From: Clostridiales bacterium
GTDB taxonomy: Bacteria; Bacillota; Clostridia; Oscillospirales; CAG-272
NCBI GenBank assembly: GCA_024693345.1
Contig: JAILLB010000025.1
Location: 1-36,230 of the forward strand
DNA length: 36,230 nt
Direction: 5' to 3'
In this document: piece by piece, positions 23,544 to 32,615 of the stretch
How the letters are laid out: the number at the start of each line of letters is the position of its first letter
Numbering within the stretch: position 1 is the first letter of the stretch
Position numbers and translations under genes: made by a program
Notes under the pieces: generated by a model
What the model was told of the DNA's origin: nothing
Database searches by the model: none
The model's input: only the letters and a program-made list of their open reading frames with translations

Positions 23544-25538
23544 TCACACATCTGCGTCCTTGATGTAATATTTGCCGTTTCTTGCAATGTACTCTTTTCT
23601 TTCAACAAGATCATCGCCAAGAAGCGTTTCAAATATGTAATCAGTCTGTGCCTTATCTGCTTCGCAGATTTTTATAAGTCTTCTTGTGGCAGGATTCATT
23701 GTTGTCTGCCACATCATTTCAGGTTCGTTTTCACCAAGTCCTTTTGATCTTTGAAGAACATATTTTGCATTTCCGAGTTTTTCAAGTATTTCAACTTTTT
23801 CTTTTTCGTCATATGCAAAATACGTGTTTCCGCCGCTTGTTATTTCAAACAGAGGAGATTCAGCAATGAACACTCTTCCTTCTTTAATAAGCGTGGGAAG
23901 GAGTCTGTAGAACATCGTTAGGATAAGGGTTCTGATCTGGAATCCGTCTTCATCGGCATCGGTACAGATGATAATCTTGTTCCATCTCAAGGCTTCAAGA
24001 CTGAAATCTTTTCCGGAACTTGATTTGGATTTACCTTTGATTTCCGCGCCGCACCCTATTATTCTGAGCAAATCAACGATGATCTCGCTCTTGAATATTC
24101 TGTCATAGCCGCACTTCAGACAGTTAAGAGTTTTACCTCTTACAGGAATGATTGCCTGGAATTCAGCATCACGTCCGAGTTTACATGATGTCAAAGCAGA
24201 ATCACCTTCAACTATGTATAGTTCGCGTTTGTCTTTGTCTTTAGAGCGGCATGCTACGAATTTTTCAATTCTGTTCGTAACTTCACTTGCGGAAGTCAGT
24301 GTCTTTTTGAGATTAATTCTTGTGCTCTCTGCAGATTCACGGCTTCTCTTATTGACAAGAATCTGGGCCATGATTTTGTCAGCTTCGGCAGGTTTCTGTG
24401 CAAAATACACTTCCAGATTCTGCTTCATGAATTCACACAGTGCCTGGTAAATGAACTCGTTTGAAATGGAGAGCTTTGTCTGGTTTGCGTATGAAGTCTG
24501 TGTGGAGAAACTGTTGATGACAAGAACAAGGCTGTCTTCAATATCCGAAAAGCTTATCTTTGATTCATTCTTGTTATATTTGTTCTGCTGTTTTGTATAT
24601 TTGTCTATCGCAAAAGCAAATGCTGTTTTTACTGCTCTGTCCGGGGAACCGCCGTATTCAAGGTAACTTGAGTTGTGATAATACTCAATCATGTTAACTT
24701 CATTAGAAAAACAGAAAGATATTTCAGCTTTGAGGCTGTATTCGGGTTTATCCGGTCTGTCTCGTCCCGATGTCTCTATTTTCCAGAGCTGGATAGGAGT
24801 GAAATATTTTCCTCCTGTGACTCTCTCTATATAGTCTGCTATGCCTTCAGGGTAAACGTATTCTTTTTCGTCATATCCGCCTTCAGACAACTGCCAGCGG
24901 AATCTGAATGTAAGGCCTGCATTTACAACCGCCTGTCTTTCGAGCATGGTTTCAAAGAACACCTTCGGTATGTTGGTGTCCGTGAAAACATCAATATCCG
25001 GTTTCCATGTAACGATGGTTCCGTGCTGCTTTTCTTTTCTTCCGAGAGGTCTTTTGGTCAGTTCGCCGTCAGAATAACCTTTTTTAAAGTTGATTTCGAG
25101 AACTTCACCGTCTCTGTATGACTGAACTTTCATGAATTCGGAAGCATACTGAGTTGCAGCTGCACCGAGTCCGTTGAAACCGAGAGAGAACTTGTAGTTT
25201 GCCCCCTCTTCGTTGTTGTTGTATTTACTTCCCGCATACAGTTCGTTGTACACGAGTTCCCAGTTGTATTTGCCCTCTGTTTCATTGTAGTCAAGAGGAA
25301 CACCACGTCCTGAGTCCTCTACGGAAATTGTTCCGTCAGTGAGTACAGTGATTATGATTTCATCACCGTATCCCTCACGTGCTTCGTCTACAGAGTTAGA
25401 CAGGATTTCGAAAACTGACTGTTCACAACCTTCTATGCTGTCAGATCCGAACATGACGGCAGGTCTGGAACGGACTCTCTCCGCTCCCTTTAACATGGTG
25501 ATACTGCTGTCGTCGTAATTTTGCTTTTTGCTTGCCAT
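23544..25538 (-). CDS. Type IIA DNA topoisomerase subunit B (ParE/GyrB-like, divergent)
   Basis: A 664-aa ATPase subunit. The GHKL ATP site shows FEILSNSVDEA (catalytic Glu44, Mg-binding Asn48), DSGRGVPL and GFNGLGAAATQY, and the QTK loop is at 353-355. The TOPRIM domain keeps EGDSA (444-448) and the metal triad D527, D529, D531, but around them the sequence departs from the norm: EGDSALTSCKLGRD instead of EGDSAGGSAKQGRD, and DADEDGFQIRTL instead of DADVDGSHIRTL. It is the first gene of the operon, followed by the A subunit. The divergence indicates a second, non-gyrase type IIA enzyme. Confidence 0.88.
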   Translation of the reverse strand: MASKKQNYDDSSITMLKGAERVRSRPAVMFGSDSIEGCEQSVFEILSNSVDEAREGYGDEIIITVLTDGTISVEDSGRGVPLDYNETEGKYNWELVYNELYAGSKYNNNEEGANYKFSLGFNGLGAAATQYASEFMKVQSYRDGEVLEINFKKGYSDGELTKRPLGRKEKQHGTIVTWKPDIDVFTDTNIPKVFFETMLERQAVVNAGLTFRFRWQLSEGGYDEKEYVYPEGIADYIERVTGGKYFTPIQLWKIETSGRDRPDKPEYSLKAEISFCFSNEVNMIEYYHNSSYLEYGGSPDRAVKTAFAFAIDKYTKQQNKYNKNESKISFSDIEDSLVLVINSFSTQTSYANQTKLSISNEFIYQALCEFMKQNLEVYFAQKPAEADKIMAQILVNKRSRESAESTRINLKKTLTSASEVTNRIEKFVACRSKDKDKRELYIVEGDSALTSCKLGRDAEFQAIIPVRGKTLNCLKCGYDRIFKSEIIVDLLRIIGCGAEIKGKSKSSSGKDFSLEALRWNKIIICTDADEDGFQIRTLILTMFYRLLPTLIKEGRVFIAESPLFEITSGGNTYFAYDEKEKVEILEKLGNAKYVLQRSKGLGENEPEMMWQTTMNPATRRLIKICEADKAQTDYIFETLLGDDLVERKEYIARNGKYYIKDADV

Positions 25539-25563
25539 GATTTGCCTTTCCTATAAAATATTT

Positions 25564-25592
25564 TCAACAATCGTAAAATAATATGGTATAAT
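25564..25592 (+). promoter_or_regulatory. Promoter of the QueG-like/addB operon
   Basis: TCAACA (25564-25569) and a perfect TATAAT (25587-25592), 17-bp spacing. The predicted start near 25599 excludes little of the leader; ATG 25676 has the stronger ribosome binding site. I found no equally good minus-strand promoter for the topoisomerase operon in this 137-bp divergent gap. Confidence 0.5.
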
Positions 25593-25675
25593 ACTATATG
25601 TAGTGAATTTCTTAATAATTCTACCATATTTGCTTGATTCATTCAAGAATATTAAGTTTTCAGGAGGTGCGAAAA

Positions 25676-26485
25676 ATGCAAAATGTGCTAAAAAGCATAT
25701 TTGATAAAGAGAAAATAGAATACTTTGCCGCACTTCCCATATCCGAATGTAACCTGAGAAGAGCAGATGTCATCGAAAGAGCCGGACTCGATCCGGAAAA
25801 AGTTAAAACAGCCATAGTATTTCTGGTGCCGTATTATGTAAAAGATAATGAAGAAGGAAACATCTCTCTTTATGCCAGAAGTTATGACTACCATTACTAC
25901 ATGGATTCGCTCTTTGACATCATTATTCCAGAGTTGAAAGAAGAATTTGGGGTAGGTTTTGCAGGATTTGCAGACAAATCTCCGATTGAAGAAACAGAGG
26001 CGGCTGCAAAAGCAGGTCTCGGTGTAAAAGGAGAAAACTATCTCCTCATAAACGAAAAATACGGCTCATATGTCTTCATTGGTGAAATACTGTCGGAAGG
26101 TGAACCTGAACTTTTCGGTGTCGAAGAAAGAAAATATACAGTAAAAGAATGCTTAAAATGCGGAAATTGCAAATCAGCATGTCCCATGAACAAAGACAAT
26201 ATGCCTTGCCTTTCTTTTGTAACGCAGCAAAAAGGCGAATTGCCTGACGAACAGGTGGAGTATATTAGAAAATATGGATCTGCATGGGGCTGTGATCTTT
26301 GCCAGATTTCATGTCCGCTGTGCAAAGATGTAAAAGAAACACCCATAGATTTTTTCAGGCAAAACAGAATAGTAAACCTGGATATACAAACACTTGACGA
26401 GATGAGTGATGAAGAATTCAATAAACGCGCTTTTTCGTGGAGAAAACGTGCGACTATAAAAAGAAATCTTGAATTACTGAAATAG
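25676..26485 (+). CDS. Short QueG-like iron-sulfur protein (epoxyqueuosine reductase family)
   Basis: A 269-aa protein related to QueG, which reduces epoxyqueuosine to queuosine in tRNA. Family features include YARSYDYHYYM, DKSPIEETEAAAKAGLG (Asp100 at the position of the QueG catalytic Asp), and INEKYGSYVFIGEIL. Two 4Fe-4S clusters are indicated by C159/C162/C165/C169 and C206/C209/C213/C216, with C178 between. It is shorter than typical QueG (about 380 aa) and lacks the C-terminal HEAT-like region, so its substrate may differ. I chose ATG 25676 because AGGAGGTG lies 6 nt upstream. It precedes addB by 10 nt. Confidence 0.75.
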   Translation: MQNVLKSIFDKEKIEYFAALPISECNLRRADVIERAGLDPEKVKTAIVFLVPYYVKDNEEGNISLYARSYDYHYYMDSLFDIIIPELKEEFGVGFAGFADKSPIEETEAAAKAGLGVKGENYLLINEKYGSYVFIGEILSEGEPELFGVEERKYTVKECLKCGNCKSACPMNKDNMPCLSFVTQQKGELPDEQVEYIRKYGSAWGCDLCQISCPLCKDVKETPIDFFRQNRIVNLDIQTLDEMSDEEFNKRAFSWRKRATIKRNLELLK

Positions 26486-26495
26486 GGGGGAGCAA

Positions 26496-29400
26496 ATGGT
26501 AACTTTTGTTTATGGCCGTGCCGGTGCAAAAAAGAGTACATATCTGTTTGATGAGATGAAGAAGCCTACTTCTGCTCAAAAGAGACTGTATCTGGTTCCC
26601 GCCCGTGAAGAAGTTAATGCTCAGCACTCAATAGCAAATGAGAATATATCTGAACTAGTTGAAGTTGTTACCTTTTCAAAACTCTGCAACTATGTTTTCT
26701 TAAACAGAGGGGGCCTCTGCGAAAACTATATAACTCCCGGAATGAAAAAAGACATCATGTATGGAGTTGTAAGGTCAAACATTAAGACATTCAAAAAATA
26801 TAACACAATATCCAAAACTGATACCACTGCAATTGAAAAACTTGTGGCGGGAAGAAAAGAACTTAGATCCAATCTTATTACTCCCGAACAACTTCATGGA
26901 GCATCGGAAAGACTGGATGGTCCTGAAAATGTTATTTTGAAAAACAAATTTGAAGACCTTGCCCTTATTTATTCTCTCTTTGACAAAGAAGTCGAAAAGA
27001 AGTGGAAAGATCCCGACGGCATGATGGAGGCTGCAGCTAAAAAAGCCCATGGTCTTTTCAAAGACTGCGATATTTACATAGACTCTTTTTCAGAGTATTC
27101 CAATGCTGAATATCTCATGCTTGATGAGATATTCGAATCAGCAAATAACATTTATGTCGTGTTTAGTTTCATACCCGAATACGATGCATATTCAAACACA
27201 TTCATGTCGGCTACGGATACAGAGAGAAAACTGGGTGATCTTGCCAAGAAATACGGCAAAACAACTACTGCCATTATACACAAGAATTCATCAAACTATA
27301 CAAACATAGAGATGAAATATCTTGCTGAAAATGTATACAAAAGCAATTTTGCCGGAAGTATTGACCTAGACGAAAATGACAGACATATATTCGTAACTTC
27401 GTGCGCTAATATCTATTCGGAAGCGGAAGCAGTTTGCGTTGACATCTGCAAACGCGTGATGAATGGTGAAAAATACGGCGAAATGGCTGTTCTCATGAGA
27501 GACACGAAGACTTATGAGGGTGTAATAGATGCCGCGATGAGACGATACGGGATCCCTTATTATCTGTCGAACAGACCTAACATTTCCGGTATGCACCTCA
27601 TAAGATTTATTGAAAAGGTGTACCAGACATTGATATATGGTTCGGATTCATCGGATCTTTTAAATATTGCAAAATCCGGGTATATTGACCTGACAATGGA
27701 TGAAGAAACTGCTTTAACTTGTTACGTTGAAAAATGGAACCCAAGAAATCTGAGCGCATACAGAAACATCTGGACTAAAAATGTTCTTGGGTACAGTGCA
27801 AAAGTGACGGAAGAGTCAGAGAAAACTCTGAAATACGCAAACAGTGCCAGAGAAAAGATATATGAAGTGTTGTCCAGATTCTACACTGCAATAATGACAT
27901 CAAAGACACCAAGAGAGCATGCAACCGCACTCTATGATTTCTTGATGTACTTAAACATACCTGAAAAACTTGTAAAAGAATCGGAATTCATAAAACAGAA
28001 CGGCAATTTATCCGAATCCCGCAGAATTGATGCACTCTGGAAAGCAATTTGTTCAACTCTTGATACAACAGTAATGACAGAACAGTGCCTGACTGAGTGT
28101 GATGCTGAAGACTACCTGCAGCTGTTCAGACTTGCTGTTTCCGAAGTAAGTCTCGGTACAATTCCCACTTCACTCGATGAAGTGCTCATAGGTGATGCAG
28201 AAAAAGTCAGACCGCATATGGCAAAAACAGTGTACATAATGGGCGCAAATGACGGCGTGTTCCCGGCATCGGTTCCGGATGATGGCATATTTACAGAATC
28301 CGAAAAGACAATCCTGTCTGCATTGGAGTGCAAATTCCACGATACACTTGACATCAAGGTGTCAAATGAACTCTATTGCTTTTACACCGCTTTGTGCAGA
28401 CCGACAACAAACCTCGTAATTACATATGCGGCATATCAGGCAGATGGTCATGAAAGCGATAAGTCCGGATCTCTTAAAGAAGTTGAGAGATTGTTCAATA
28501 ATTTCAAAGAGAATTCTTATGAGAAGAGTGATCAGTCTGATCTCATATGGAGAAAAAGACCTGCATACGAGAAAGCTTCCAGAGGTAAAGGAAGGATTTA
28601 TGAGATAATACGCGAGATTATGGAAGAAGATGAAGAATACAAAGACTCATTTGAATATTCCGGTATAGATATTTCTTCGGACGAGTGCACAATAGAGCAG
28701 GCACTCGCACTCGAATGTTTCAATGAAAAGTTTGAAATTAGCCATTCAAAACTTGAATCATTCATGGATTGCCACTTCCAGTTTATGTGCAAATATGTTC
28801 TCAACCTGTCAGAAGAACCCGGAAAGGCGGATTTTGATGCAAGAAATGTAGGACTCCTTATACACAGCATTCTTGAAAACGTGGCTCAGTTTGCTGCAGG
28901 CGGAATGGATGATGACAATCTGAAAATAAAGATATCCGATGCTGCCGAAGAGTATATGGTTGAACTGACCGGAAAAGAAAAAGAAAACCAACCGCCAGAT
29001 ATAAGACACACAGTTGACTTTATAGTGAGACAATCGCTCAAATTTGCTCAGGCAATCAGAGAAGAATTCACCAACAGCGGCTACCAGCCTTCGGATTTCG
29101 AACTAAAAATCGGCAAGAACAGCAAAATCAAGCCGATGAAAATTGAAAAAGAAGGAACCAACATTTCTCTTCAGGGTATCATAGACAGAGTCGATACATT
29201 CGAAGATGGCGAAGGAAATGTTTATGTCAGGGTTATAGATTACAAAAAATCCAACAAGAAATTTGATCCTGAGAAAGCAAAACTCGGAATAAACGATCAG
29301 ATGCTTTTGTATCTTTTCTCTATATGGGAGAATGGAAGCGAATACTATGGTGGTAAAAAAATAATTCCTGGTGGTGTTTGCTATGTTGAAACAAAGCCGA

Positions 29401-29708
29401 ATATGAGGATTAAAGATTCAAAAGAGACTGTAAACATTCAAGGCATGACTTTGGATGATGAAAAATCTCAAAAGGCAACAAATCAGGCATTTGCACCCAA
29501 AAAGAACAAAAAGACAATTGATGAGATGAATGAACTGAAATCCGCAATAGTGGAATCAATATTCAAAAATGTTGATGAAATGAAATCGGGTGCAGCACAG
29601 GCCAGTCCGAAAAAAGAAGGAAACGAAGACAGAAAACAAGAAAACTGCATATATTGCAATTACAGGTCAATATGCAGAAAGAGAATCAGAAACTTTGAGG
29701 AAGATTGA
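26496..29708 (+). CDS. addB: AddB: ATP-dependent helicase/nuclease subunit B
   Basis: A 1070-aa subunit of the AddAB (RexAB) recombination enzyme, which resects double-strand breaks. The C-terminal RecB-like nuclease is complete: the iron-sulfur cysteines C759, C1051, C1054 and C1060, GLLIHSILE, and the D915-Y-K917 motif in VIDYKKS. The N-terminal P-loop reads GRAGAKKST, so the conserved Gly before the Lys is replaced by Lys; most AddB proteins have GRAGSGK. No addA follows: the next gene is a radical SAM protein that overlaps by 1 nt. GGGGGAG precedes the ATG. The length fits AddB. Confidence 0.88.
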   Translation: MVTFVYGRAGAKKSTYLFDEMKKPTSAQKRLYLVPAREEVNAQHSIANENISELVEVVTFSKLCNYVFLNRGGLCENYITPGMKKDIMYGVVRSNIKTFKKYNTISKTDTTAIEKLVAGRKELRSNLITPEQLHGASERLDGPENVILKNKFEDLALIYSLFDKEVEKKWKDPDGMMEAAAKKAHGLFKDCDIYIDSFSEYSNAEYLMLDEIFESANNIYVVFSFIPEYDAYSNTFMSATDTERKLGDLAKKYGKTTTAIIHKNSSNYTNIEMKYLAENVYKSNFAGSIDLDENDRHIFVTSCANIYSEAEAVCVDICKRVMNGEKYGEMAVLMRDTKTYEGVIDAAMRRYGIPYYLSNRPNISGMHLIRFIEKVYQTLIYGSDSSDLLNIAKSGYIDLTMDEETALTCYVEKWNPRNLSAYRNIWTKNVLGYSAKVTEESEKTLKYANSAREKIYEVLSRFYTAIMTSKTPREHATALYDFLMYLNIPEKLVKESEFIKQNGNLSESRRIDALWKAICSTLDTTVMTEQCLTECDAEDYLQLFRLAVSEVSLGTIPTSLDEVLIGDAEKVRPHMAKTVYIMGANDGVFPASVPDDGIFTESEKTILSALECKFHDTLDIKVSNELYCFYTALCRPTTNLVITYAAYQADGHESDKSGSLKEVERLFNNFKENSYEKSDQSDLIWRKRPAYEKASRGKGRIYEIIREIMEEDEEYKDSFEYSGIDISSDECTIEQALALECFNEKFEISHSKLESFMDCHFQFMCKYVLNLSEEPGKADFDARNVGLLIHSILENVAQFAAGGMDDDNLKIKISDAAEEYMVELTGKEKENQPPDIRHTVDFIVRQSLKFAQAIREEFTNSGYQPSDFELKIGKNSKIKPMKIEKEGTNISLQGIIDRVDTFEDGEGNVYVRVIDYKKSNKKFDPEKAKLGINDQMLLYLFSIWENGSEYYGGKKIIPGGVCYVETKPNMRIKDSKETVNIQGMTLDDEKSQKATNQAFAPKKNKKTIDEMNELKSAIVESIFKNVDEMKSGAAQASPKKEGNEDRKQENCIYCNYRSICRKRIRNFEED

Positions 29709-31561
29709 TGAAAATACCAGAGAGTATACTGAGAAAAGTTGAAAAACCGGGAAGATATACCGGAGGAGAATGGGGAAGAGAATGCAAGCCTAAAGATTCA
29801 GTAAGCACAAGGGTTGTATTCTGCTTTCCGGACATATATGAGATAGGAATGTCAAATCTAGGAGTAAGAATACTCAGAGATGTTTTGAACAAGCTGGACT
29901 TTTGCTCATGCGAAGCATGTTTTTCACCCTGGCCCGACATGGAGGAACAGCTGAGAACTCACAATATTCCTCTATGTTCCATTGAGTCATCTGATCCATT
30001 GAATGAATTCGATATGGTTGCATTCTCGATTCAGTACGAATTGTGCTATACAACAATGGTCAATATGCTGGAACTCGGTAACATCCCTATATGTGCTCAG
30101 GACAGAACAGAAAACGACCCGATTGTCATAGCGGGCGGACCATGTGCTTTCAACCCTGAACCGGTTGCAGAATTTGTAGATGCCTTTCTTATTGGAGAAG
30201 GCGAATACGAAATTGCCGAAGTTGCAGAATGCTTTGATGATTGCAAAAAACGCGGTTGTACAAGGGAACAGACTCTTAGAGAACTAAGTCATATAAAAGG
30301 TTTGTATATTCCGTCTCTGTACGACGTTGAATACAATGAAGACGGAACGATTAAAAGTTTTGGACCTAAGTATGACGATGTTCCTAAAACTGTTGTAAAG
30401 AGAATTGTCGAAGATATGGATGAAGGTCCGTATCCGGAAACACAGATTGTTCCTTTTATAGACACAGTTCAGGGAAGAATAACTCTGGAGACAGGAAGAG
30501 GATGCATAAGAGCATGCAGATTCTGCCAGGCCGCACAGCTTTTCAGACCGGTTAGAGAGAAATCTCCGGATACCATAGTAAAGCAGGCAAAGGCACTTGC
30601 GGATTACACAGGGTATGATGAAATAACACTCTCATCTCTTTCAATCAGCGACTATTCCAAAATACGTGAACTCACAGATAAGATGCTGGAGTGGACAGAT
30701 CCAAGAAAAATATCCATCAATCTTCCTTCATTGAGAGCTGACAGTTTCACAAGAGAACTGATGGACAAGGTGTATTCCGTCAGATCAAGCACCCTTACTT
30801 TTGCTCCCGAAGCGGGAACACAGAGACTCAGAGATGTCATTAATAAAAACATTGAAGAAAAAGATATTTTCCAGGCATGCAGAATTGCATATGAGGGCGG
30901 AAAGAGACAGGTAAAACTGTATTTTATGGAAGGTTTGCCAACCGAAACATACGAAGATCTTGATGGAATGGCAGATCTTGCGCAGAGAATAATAGATGAA
31001 TTTTATAAAACCGAAAACAGACCTAAGGGAACTCCTCAGGTCACAATGTCGGTTGCATGTTTTGTACCTAAGCCCTTTACTGCATTCCAGTGGGAAGCTC
31101 AGGATTCTCTTGAAACACTGAAAAAAAAGCAGTTATATGTCAGGGACAAGATTACAAGCAAAAAGATAATATACCACTACCACAGTGCGGAAGTTAGCAG
31201 AATTGAAGCGATATTTGCAAGGGGCGACAGAAAACTGTCAAAAGCAATATTGAAGGCTCACGAAAAGGGCATAAGGCTTGATGGATGGACAGAGTATTTT
31301 GATTACGACTTATGGTGTGAGGTATTTAAGGAGACCGGAATTGATCCGGATTTCTACGCTTGCAGAGTTCGTGATGAAAATGAAATACTGCCATGGGATT
31401 TCATAGATATTGGGTCAAGCAAGAGATATTTTTTGAGAGAAAAGAAACTTGCGTATATGAACAAGACAACACAGAGCTGTGCAGAAGGTTGTGCCGGATG
31501 CGAAGCAAACAGTTTGGGAGGTAAGAACACATGGTGTCCGAATTTGAACCAAAAAAAATAA
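29708..31561 (+). CDS. B12-binding-domain radical SAM protein (TIGR03960 family)
   Basis: A 617-aa radical SAM enzyme. The N-terminal 200 residues include a cobalamin-binding-like fold (FCFPDIYEIGMSNLGVRIL, then MVAFSIQYELCYT and IVIAGGPCAFNPEPV). The radical SAM CxxxCxxC motif is C266/C270/C273 in GCIRACRFCQAAQLF. The C terminus has another cysteine set, SCAEGCAGC and TWC, possibly an extra Fe-S cluster. ATG 29708 forms TGATG with the addB stop codon, with GAGGAAG upstream. The family is found in Firmicutes beside the TIGR03936 gene, as here; the substrate is unknown. Confidence 0.9.
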   Translation: MKIPESILRKVEKPGRYTGGEWGRECKPKDSVSTRVVFCFPDIYEIGMSNLGVRILRDVLNKLDFCSCEACFSPWPDMEEQLRTHNIPLCSIESSDPLNEFDMVAFSIQYELCYTTMVNMLELGNIPICAQDRTENDPIVIAGGPCAFNPEPVAEFVDAFLIGEGEYEIAEVAECFDDCKKRGCTREQTLRELSHIKGLYIPSLYDVEYNEDGTIKSFGPKYDDVPKTVVKRIVEDMDEGPYPETQIVPFIDTVQGRITLETGRGCIRACRFCQAAQLFRPVREKSPDTIVKQAKALADYTGYDEITLSSLSISDYSKIRELTDKMLEWTDPRKISINLPSLRADSFTRELMDKVYSVRSSTLTFAPEAGTQRLRDVINKNIEEKDIFQACRIAYEGGKRQVKLYFMEGLPTETYEDLDGMADLAQRIIDEFYKTENRPKGTPQVTMSVACFVPKPFTAFQWEAQDSLETLKKKQLYVRDKITSKKIIYHYHSAEVSRIEAIFARGDRKLSKAILKAHEKGIRLDGWTEYFDYDLWCEVFKETGIDPDFYACRVRDENEILPWDFIDIGSSKRYFLREKKLAYMNKTTQSCAEGCAGCEANSLGGKNTWCPNLNQKK

Positions 31562-32205
31562 GGGTCAGATACTCAAAGAGCGGAAGCCTGATGTTCATTT
31601 CCCATCTTGATTTGAACAGAACAATGACAGCTTCTTTCCTTAGATCAAGACTTCCTATTTATTATTCTCAGGGTTTTAATCCACACCCGAAGATAGTTTT
31701 TTCTCAACCGCTTCCAGTTGGCGTCTCATCAGAATGCGAATACATGGATTTTTCAGTTACGGAAGATATTCCATTCGAAAAGATTACTGAGACTATGAAT
31801 TCAGTAATGCCTCAGGGAATCAGATTTCTTGACTGCTATGAACCAATCGGAAAATTCAAGGATATAATGTGGGCGGAATACGAATACGTATTTGATATAG
31901 AACCATCCGAAGAATTGATTGAAAAGATCCGTTCATCTTTGAGTGGAAGTGTAGTAGTTGACAAAAAGACAAAGTCAGGTGTCAAAACGATAGATATAAG
32001 TCCCTTGATGGATGTATTGTCTGTCAGTGAAAATGATGGAAAGACTTCAGTCAGATTGCTTTTATGCTGTGATGAACTTAACTTTGTCGGTCCGAATATA
32101 CCAATTAAGTACTTGATGGACACGGTGACGGAACTGGTTGATATTGAGTACACAATCAGGAGAAAAAGAGTTCTTTTAAGCGATAAAAAAACAGATTTCA
32201 GATAA
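31531..32205 (+). CDS. TIGR03936 (DUF2344) radical SAM-associated protein
   Basis: A 224-aa partner of the preceding radical SAM gene, which it overlaps by 31 nt. Family signatures are VRYSKSGSLMFISHLDLNR, then PIYYSQGFNPHPKIVFSQP followed by LPVGVSSECEYMDF. GGGAGGT at 31516-31522 precedes the ATG. In many Clostridia this pair is followed by RNase G (rng) and rplU-rpmA; here it is followed by a terminator. A role linked to ribosome or RNA maturation is inferred from that usual context only. Confidence 0.9.
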   Translation: MVSEFEPKKIRVRYSKSGSLMFISHLDLNRTMTASFLRSRLPIYYSQGFNPHPKIVFSQPLPVGVSSECEYMDFSVTEDIPFEKITETMNSVMPQGIRFLDCYEPIGKFKDIMWAEYEYVFDIEPSEELIEKIRSSLSGSVVVDKKTKSGVKTIDISPLMDVLSVSENDGKTSVRLLLCCDELNFVGPNIPIKYLMDTVTELVDIEYTIRRKRVLLSDKKTDFR

Positions 32206-32210
32206 GTGCA

Positions 32211-32240
32211 AAACCAGCTTCTCAAAAAGAGGCTGGTTTT
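32211..32240 (+). terminator. Terminator of the QueG-like/addB/radical SAM operon
   Basis: AAACCAGC and GCTGGTTT pair, extended by CTC/GAG across a small bulge, and are followed by T residues, 6 nt after the stop codon. Confidence 0.85.
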
Positions 32241-32263
32241 TCGATAATCGTTAATACGTCATG

Positions 32264-32292
32264 TTGAAAATTTCTTTTTAAAGTGCTAAAAT
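32264..32292 (+). promoter_or_regulatory. Promoter of the YerC/methyltransferase pair
   Basis: TTGAAA (32264-32269) and TAAAAT (32287-32292), 17-bp spacing, about 27 bp upstream of the start codon. Confidence 0.6.
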
Positions 32293-32318
32293 GTTAACAA
32301 CTTAAAACAAGGAGCGAA

Positions 32319-32615
32319 ATGATTATGGCTAACGAAATAACCGATGAGATGAGGATTTTTCTGTACAGAGGCCTTATAAGCCTGAAAACTGAAGATGAAT
32401 GTGACAAATTCATTGATGACCTTTGCACAAAGACGGAAAAAAACGATCTTATCCTGAGATTCTGGGCAGCATCAATGATTAAAGATGGTGTAAAGTATAA
32501 CGAAATAAGAAAAGAAACCGGACTGAGCACAGCTACACTGACAAGAATCAACACCTGTCTGAAATACGGCAATGGTGGTTACTATACGGTTTTGAGAAAC
32601 ATAGGGAAAATGTGA
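32319..32615 (+). CDS. YerC/YecD-family TrpR-like regulator
   Basis: A 98-aa helical protein of the TrpR superfamily (YerC/YecD branch). The helix-turn-helix lies in the C-terminal half: KYNEIRKETGLSTATLTRIN, followed by CLKYGNGGYY, a signature of this family; the N-terminal half contains FIDDLCTKTE and RFWAASMIKDG. It is probably a DNA-binding repressor, though the regulated genes are unknown. Either ATG 32319 or ATG 32325 could be used; GGAG at 32311-32314 is 4 and 10 nt away. It is followed by an overlapping methyltransferase gene. Confidence 0.88.
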   Translation: MIMANEITDEMRIFLYRGLISLKTEDECDKFIDDLCTKTEKNDLILRFWAASMIKDGVKYNEIRKETGLSTATLTRINTCLKYGNGGYYTVLRNIGKM

